From Streptomyces antibioticus (GTDB lineage Bacteria > Actinomycetota > Actinomycetes > Streptomycetales > Streptomycetaceae): 64,000 nt of DNA. The translations under genes were made by a program, and so were the position numbers. The DNA is taken from the NCBI RefSeq assembly GCF_001514065.1, contig NZ_KQ948430.1:117791-181790 (forward strand), written 5' to 3'. Of this stretch, positions 59,528 through 64,000 are shown piece after piece. How positions within the stretch are numbered: position 1 is the stretch's first letter; each line of letters begins with the position of its first letter. The notes beneath the pieces are model-generated. The model saw only the letters and a program-made list of their open reading frames with translations, had not been told where the DNA came from and ran no database searches.

Positions 59528-62269
59528 TCACGGCATCCTGTCCCCCAACAGCGCCAGGTTCTCGATCGCGGCAAGCCCGTACAGAGCTGTGTCGTTGGTC
59601 GAGATCCAGGCAGCCTCACTACCCGCGACCAACGTCACCGGCCCGCTCAACTCCTCCGTCTTCCAGGGCGCTGACTCCTTGTACCCGTCGGAGTTGTAGA
59701 ACTTCTCCCAGGCCCGCTTGGCGAGCTTCGCGTCCCCGGTCTGCACCGCGGCGTACGCGTCGAGCCGCGAGTGCCCCTGGAACAGCAGCAGCGTCCCGAA
59801 GTTGGACCCGTACCGCGCCGCCTGCTCGGCCTTGGTGGCGTTGAAGTAGCGGCAGTAGTCGAAGTACGCCTCGTTGAACGAAGGCATGTCGACGAGGTCG
59901 ATGAGTTCGGCGCACAGCTCGTTGAGGCCGAACACGGCGGAGAGGTGCGAGACCCCGACCACCGGTGTCGACGCGACCGCGAACTTGCCGGTGTCGAGGT
60001 CGTAGAGCCCGCTCCCCTGCACGAAACCGTTCGGCTGGGCGCCGATCGTCTCCATGGTGGACAGCACACGGGCCTTGGCCTTCTCCCACTTCGGCCCCTT
60101 GCGCTCCCACTCGGTCAGCCAGGCCGACACGAGCCCGCTCCAGTCCGTGCCGAAGCCGATCGACAGCGCGTGCCGGTCGGGTGTGTACGGCTCGGTGCGG
60201 ATCTTGCGGATCGGGTCGAGGACCAGGAAGGTCTCGTCGGAATCGACGTTGGCGTGCATGAGGTCGCCGACCCGCTCGTCCGCGGTGAGGAAGTAGTAGT
60301 AGCGCCGGTACGTCGTGTTGGCGATGCGCTGCTGCTTGGCGCTGTCGGCGTAGTGCTGCACACCGTGCCGGGTGCCGAGGCCGGCCCACTTGCCGAGGTG
60401 ATAGACGTCGACCTCGCCGGTGTGCCGGGTCATCGCCTCGGCGAACCGGAAGATGTCCGCGCGGCCGGAGCGGAGGTAGGCGAACCACAGCCAGAGGTCC
60501 GGCGAGAGCTCGGAGTTGTCCCACGCGTAGCCGCCGATGTCGTACCGCCACTGGTGTCTGACGGTGTCATAGGTGTGCATGATGTCGCCGTAGTCCCAGA
60601 AGCCGTACCAACGGCGTTGCTCCACCTGGTCCTTGTAGTAGGTGAAGAGGAAGTCGAGGTGGTCCTCGATCTTCGCCTTGGCCGGGGTGGACCGGTCGGG
60701 CTCGGAGTACAGGCCGGGTCCGAAGACCTTCGCCTTGATGAGCTGCTTGGGCGGCGCAGCGAGCTGCGGCAACACCCGTACGGCTTCGACCTGTTGGGCA
60801 AGGGCCGCCGCCGACGGAGTCGATTCATTGGCCCAGAAGAGCAGTTCGGACGTGCGGGCGATGCCGTACGGCGTGCCGAACTCCGGCTCGTAGTCCTCGT
60901 AGGTGATGTTGAGGCCTTCGAGCTGCTCGGCGAAGGTGTCCTGGCCCATGCCGTCGTGGTAGAAGCGCAGGTCCATGGGCTGCGCCTCGGGCGACCAGAG
61001 CCAGAGGGTGACCTCGGCCTCGTCGGTGTGGGCGTCGCGGATGTCGAGCTGGGCGGGGAACTTCTCCCAGAAGTCCCGCAGGCCGAAGGAGAGTCCGCCG
61101 CTGACGCCACCGACGTAACCGAACCCGGAGGCCCGCCTGCCGCCGCCCGCGCCGATCCAGCCGTGCCCCTTCTTCGTGCGCTTGCGCAGGGTGAAGCCGT
61201 CGGCGGAGAGCTGGGCGAGGGTGTAGTCGCCCCACTCGGGGATGTACTGCAACCTCGTCGTCACCCGCTGGTCCCAGGTGGCGGGGTCGGGCAGCTTCTC
61301 GCCCGCGTACTGGGCTGCCTGGACGGCGGCCCCCGGGTCGCGGCGCAGACCCGTGATGCCCTTGACGGCCTCGCGCAGCAGACCGGTGCCCTCGCCGCCG
61401 ATGCGGATGTGCCGGTCGTACGACGGGTCGCGCATCGGCACGGTGAAGCGGACGCCGATGCCGCGGATGAAGTCGCCGCTCGCCTTGCCCGGCTCCTGGG
61501 TGCCGTCGAAGGTGAGGGTGTGCACCATGCGGAAGGAGTCGGCGCCGGCATAGAAGTAGAGGCGGAGGGAGAACGGCAGCCAACTCCGGTCGCCCTTGCG
61601 GTGCTTGCCGTCGATGCGGACGACCGCGCGGACCGGGCCGTCCTGCTCGACGGTCACGTCGGCGATGGCCCCGTCGAAGCGCTCGGTCTTCACCGTGCCC
61701 TGGTCCTCGTCCTCGATCTCGGGCTGGCGGATCAGGACGAGCTTGCCGTTCTTGGCGATCTCGGTGGAGCCGCGGGTGACCGACTTGATCAGCGTGGCAC
61801 CGGACTTGCCGATCCTGGCGGTGATGACGCCGGTGGAGACGGTGATCGTGCCGCCGCTCCTGTCGACGGTGACCTTCTTGTCGGGTACGGCGGCCTCGCC
61901 CGCGGCCAGGGTGAGCTTGCCGTTGCCCGAACTCACCGCGTGGGCGGTCCACTTGAGGGAGCCGTCCGGCCAGTAGGCGATCGGCCAGGACTGCACGGGC
62001 ACGGACTTGCCGTCCGCGTCCGTCAGCGCGAAGGTCTGGTCCTCCTGGTGGACGCCCTTGGGCCAGGGCACGCCGAGGGTGGAGCCGGGGGCGGCGCCGA
62101 GACCGCCGTCCTCCAGCCAGTCCAGTGTCACCGGACCGTCGTCGGCCTCGGCGGCTCTGGGCGCGGCCTGCGCGTCCTTCGCTCCTAGCGCCCAGCTGAA
62201 CTGCGCGGCGGCGCCGGCGACGGCGGCTGCCTTGAGGAGGGACCTGCGAGGGATGGGAGACATGGCCAT
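59528..62269 (-). CDS. Tat-exported putative exo-rhamnogalacturonan lyase (PL26/YetA-like)
   Basis: The 913-residue protein starts with a twin-arginine signal (IPRRSLLKAAAVAGAAAQFS) ending near ALGAKDAQAA. Residues from about 45 (VTLDWLEDGGLG, TLGVPWPKGVH, SWPIAYWPDGSLKWTAHAV) match the N-terminal barrel of PcRGLX/YetA-like lyases, and the rest is a large (alpha/alpha) domain with many Trp/Tyr. These enzymes remove unsaturated disaccharide units from rhamnogalacturonan I. Context supports this: a YesL-like protein and two sugar permeases precede it on the same strand, as in the B. subtilis yes cluster. Confidence 0.72.
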   Translation of the reverse strand: MAMSPIPRRSLLKAAAVAGAAAQFSWALGAKDAQAAPRAAEADDGPVTLDWLEDGGLGAAPGSTLGVPWPKGVHQEDQTFALTDADGKSVPVQSWPIAYWPDGSLKWTAHAVSSGNGKLTLAAGEAAVPDKKVTVDRSGGTITVSTGVITARIGKSGATLIKSVTRGSTEIAKNGKLVLIRQPEIEDEDQGTVKTERFDGAIADVTVEQDGPVRAVVRIDGKHRKGDRSWLPFSLRLYFYAGADSFRMVHTLTFDGTQEPGKASGDFIRGIGVRFTVPMRDPSYDRHIRIGGEGTGLLREAVKGITGLRRDPGAAVQAAQYAGEKLPDPATWDQRVTTRLQYIPEWGDYTLAQLSADGFTLRKRTKKGHGWIGAGGGRRASGFGYVGGVSGGLSFGLRDFWEKFPAQLDIRDAHTDEAEVTLWLWSPEAQPMDLRFYHDGMGQDTFAEQLEGLNITYEDYEPEFGTPYGIARTSELLFWANESTPSAAALAQQVEAVRVLPQLAAPPKQLIKAKVFGPGLYSEPDRSTPAKAKIEDHLDFLFTYYKDQVEQRRWYGFWDYGDIMHTYDTVRHQWRYDIGGYAWDNSELSPDLWLWFAYLRSGRADIFRFAEAMTRHTGEVDVYHLGKWAGLGTRHGVQHYADSAKQQRIANTTYRRYYYFLTADERVGDLMHANVDSDETFLVLDPIRKIRTEPYTPDRHALSIGFGTDWSGLVSAWLTEWERKGPKWEKAKARVLSTMETIGAQPNGFVQGSGLYDLDTGKFAVASTPVVGVSHLSAVFGLNELCAELIDLVDMPSFNEAYFDYCRYFNATKAEQAARYGSNFGTLLLFQGHSRLDAYAAVQTGDAKLAKRAWEKFYNSDGYKESAPWKTEELSGPVTLVAGSEAAWISTNDTALYGLAAIENLALLGDRMP

Positions 62270-62370
62270 TCCTTTCCATGTGCGGCTGTGCGGCTGGTCA
62301 GGGGCATGACAGAGAGAGGTGCGGCGCCCGGGGCACCGACCTTGTGTGATGCAGGGGCACCGCCCGCCCG

Positions 62371-62961
62371 TCAGCGGTGCCGGTACCGCTCTTCCACGGC
62401 GAGGGCCGCCGCGGCGACGGCCCCCAGGACGGGGACCGCCAGCGGGGCGACGAACGTGGCGGACAAGGCGACCACGCCCAGCCCGCAGACGATCAGGAAG
62501 GACCCGGCAGGGTCGAGCACGGTCCGCCGCCCGGCATCGGCCAGCAGCGCCCGCCAGCTGTCACCGGGCGCCCAGACGGCGGCCGCCCGCAGCAGCGCCA
62601 CGACGACTCCGATCAGCGCGAAGACGCCGACGGCCCCGACGAGCGGCCCACCGGGCAGCCCGGCCCGCGCGGCCAGGACGTCCACCCAGACCACGGCGGC
62701 GACCACCCATCCGGCGAGCCCGACGACCCAACCACCACGCAGGGCCGTACGGAAGTCCGCGACGAACTCCCCCAAGCCGCCGCCCTCGTGACCGGTACGA
62801 CGCCGAAGGTGCCGGGCGCCGGCGGCGAAGGCCGCGGGGTAGGTGACGACTCCGAGCGAGGCCACCGCGATCCACACCCCGGTGAGCAGACACTCGGCGA
62901 ACACGGCGAACCGCTCGCCCCCGAAGGACGGCCTGCGGACCTTCACCCGTGCTTGCGCCAT
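62371..62961 (-). CDS. DUF624 (YesL-like) membrane protein
   Basis: The 196-residue protein has four to five membrane helices (about 17-45, 72-95, 105-128, 145-185). YesL proteins of this family sit beside rhamnogalacturonan ABC transporter genes in B. subtilis, and their role is unknown. Here it starts 10 bp after the MalG-type permease and lies 101 bp before the lyase gene. The text RFAVFAECLLTGVWIAVASLGVVTYPAAFAAG fits the family start. It is a likely operon member. Confidence 0.8.
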   Translation of the reverse strand: MAQARVKVRRPSFGGERFAVFAECLLTGVWIAVASLGVVTYPAAFAAGARHLRRRTGHEGGGLGEFVADFRTALRGGWVVGLAGWVVAAVVWVDVLAARAGLPGGPLVGAVGVFALIGVVVALLRAAAVWAPGDSWRALLADAGRRTVLDPAGSFLIVCGLGVVALSATFVAPLAVPVLGAVAAAALAVEERYRHR

Positions 62962-62971
62962 GCTGACCGCC

Positions 62972-63847
62972 TCACTTCAGTCCGGACGTCGCCATGCCGT
63001 CGATGAGATACCGCTGGAAGGCCATGAAGAAGGCGATGACCGGCACGAGCGCCACCAGGGACATCGCGATCATGCTGCCGTAGTTGGAGATGCCCTCCTG
63101 GTCGCGGAACATCATCAGGCCGAGCGAGACGGTGTACTTGTCCGGGGTGTTGAGGTAGATCAACGGCCCCATGAAGTCGTTCCACGCGTTGATGAAGGTG
63201 AAGATGGCGCTGGTGATGAGGGCCGGGCGGGTCAGCGGCAGCACGATGGACCAGTAGGTCCGGAAGTGCCCGCAGCCGTCGAGCCTGGCGGCCTCGTCCA
63301 GCTCGCGCGGCAGTCCGCGCATGAACTGCACCATGAGGAAGACGAAGAACGCCTCGGTGGCCAGGAACTTGCCCGCCACGAGCGGCACCATGGTGTCGAC
63401 GAGTTCCAGCTTGCGGAACATCACGTACTGCGGGATGAGCAGCACGTGGTACGGCAGCAGCAGCGTGCCGATCATCAGCGTGAACAGCAGGTTCCGCCCG
63501 GCGAACCCGATCTTGGCGAAGGCGTACGCGGTCAGCGAGCTGGAGATCACGACACCGGCGACGGCGAGCCCGGCGTACGTCAGCGAGTTCAGGAAGAACG
63601 TGCTGATGGAGATGCCGGAGATCCCGTCGGCGAGCCCCGAGAAGTTCGCCCAGACCGGCTTGGCGGGCAGCAGGTCGATGCTGGCGATGATGTCCTTGCT
63701 CGGTTTGAACGAGGCACCGAGCACCCAGATGACGGGGTACAGGACGACCGCGAGGACGGCGAGCGCGCCGACGTGCCAGGCGATCGACCCGGTGCGCCGC
63801 CGCCGGCTCGCGGAACCGGCGACGGGAGTGGTGGTGGCGCTGGTCAC
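62972..63847 (-). CDS. Carbohydrate ABC transporter permease (MalG/YesQ type)
   Basis: The 291-residue protein from GTG 63847, with AGGAGG 7 nt upstream, has six membrane helices. The binding-protein-dependent EAA motif is in LPRELDEAARLDGCGHFRTYWSIVLPL (about 182-208), and the C-terminus FMAFQRYLIDGMATSGLK is typical of the MalG group. The start overlaps the stop of the upstream permease (GTGA). The substrate is probably a pectin-derived oligosaccharide, inferred from the neighbouring lyase. Confidence 0.92.
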   Translation of the reverse strand: MTSATTTPVAGSASRRRRTGSIAWHVGALAVLAVVLYPVIWVLGASFKPSKDIIASIDLLPAKPVWANFSGLADGISGISISTFFLNSLTYAGLAVAGVVISSSLTAYAFAKIGFAGRNLLFTLMIGTLLLPYHVLLIPQYVMFRKLELVDTMVPLVAGKFLATEAFFVFLMVQFMRGLPRELDEAARLDGCGHFRTYWSIVLPLTRPALITSAIFTFINAWNDFMGPLIYLNTPDKYTVSLGLMMFRDQEGISNYGSMIAMSLVALVPVIAFFMAFQRYLIDGMATSGLK

Positions 63848-64000
63848 TTGGCGGCCTCCTCGTAGTGCACCCACTTCTTCTGCGACCAGAACAGGACCGC
63901 CGTGACGAGCGCCACCGCGACCACCAGCGTCCAGGCCATCGCGGAGGCGAAGCCCATCTGGGCCTCCTTGAAGCCCTTCTGGTAGAGGTAACAGGTGTAG
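63844..64000 (-). CDS. Carbohydrate ABC transporter permease (MalF/YesP type), C-terminal part
   Basis: Only the last 52 codons lie in the window. They read YTCYLYQKGFKEAQMGFASA, then a membrane helix (MAWTLVVAVALVTAVLFW) and the tail SQKKWVHYEEAAK, stop at 63844. This end pattern is that of MalF-type sugar permeases, and the downstream MalG-type gene overlaps it by 4 nt. The rest lies beyond the right edge. Confidence 0.85.
   Translation of the reverse strand, partial: YTCYLYQKGFKEAQMGFASAMAWTLVVAVALVTAVLFWSQKKWVHYEEAAK

Noticed and set aside
59771-62188. 805-codon plus-strand open frame
   Set aside because: Antisense to the Tat-exported lyase. It has no recognisable motif and a Gly/Val/Arg composition typical of shadow frames.

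Overview
The window is high-GC actinobacterial chromosome, almost certainly from a Streptomyces. The genus call rests on a BldD protein with the c-di-GMP signature RGD-X8-RQDD, a SapA-like secreted spore protein, GTG/TTG starts, coding density near 95% and many ATGA/GTGA start-stop overlaps. As far as I remember, the gene order from pyr-bldD through rel to thrS matches the S. coelicolor core. No prophage, transposase, CRISPR array or PKS/NRPS cluster is visible.

Layout. 1-3,000: pyrR-pyrB-pyrC (minus), with a PyrR-binding loop over the pyrR ribosome-binding site. 3,000-3,700: bldD (plus), with a BldD box over its own -10. 3,800-10,000: nusB, efp, an M24 peptidase homologue with altered metal ligands, a P-loop protein and aroB-aroK-aroC. 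10,100-17,400: SapA-like protein, aroE, mltG, ruvX, alaS and two small membrane-associated proteins. 17,500-22,700: a STAND ATPase with helical repeats (plus), rpsD, rarA and a VKOR-family protein. 22,700-26,350: an ABC-2 exporter plus NarL-type two-component system with overlapping starts; its ATPase gene carries an in-frame TAG. 26,380-33,400: hisS, MBL hydrolase, cyclophilin, DUF349 protein and rel. 33,600-42,470: apt, secF, secD, yajC, ruvBAC, yebC, pdxT and pdxS. 42,600-53,600: pimA, a PIM acyltransferase, pgsA, an EF-G-like GTPase, an orphan membrane protein, a HIT hydrolase, a K+ channel and thrS. The HIT-pgsA-acyltransferase-pimA-pdx order resembles Mycobacterium tuberculosis. 53,690-59,460: an OB-like orphan, a DUF4365 nuclease-like protein, a DEDDh exonuclease, tRNA-Val, an SRPBCC protein and a large membrane protein. 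59,500-64,000: a Tat-exported PL26/YetA-like rhamnogalacturonan lyase with a YesL-like protein and two sugar permeases.

How the genes work together. Most of the window is housekeeping: pyrimidine, shikimate and PLP synthesis; aminoacylation; translation factors; Sec export; Holliday-junction resolution; (p)ppGpp and purine salvage; and phosphatidylinositol mannoside synthesis. Accessory content is limited to the exporter/two-component unit, the STAND ATPase, the DUF4365-exonuclease neighbourhood and the pectin-utilisation genes at the right edge. I found no convincing entirely new multi-gene system. The best leads are the DUF4365/OB-like/DEDDh neighbourhood with its duplicated start region, the degenerate M24 protein beside efp, the EF-G-like protein with altered GTPase motifs, and the nonsense-interrupted exporter under a perfect palindromic operator.
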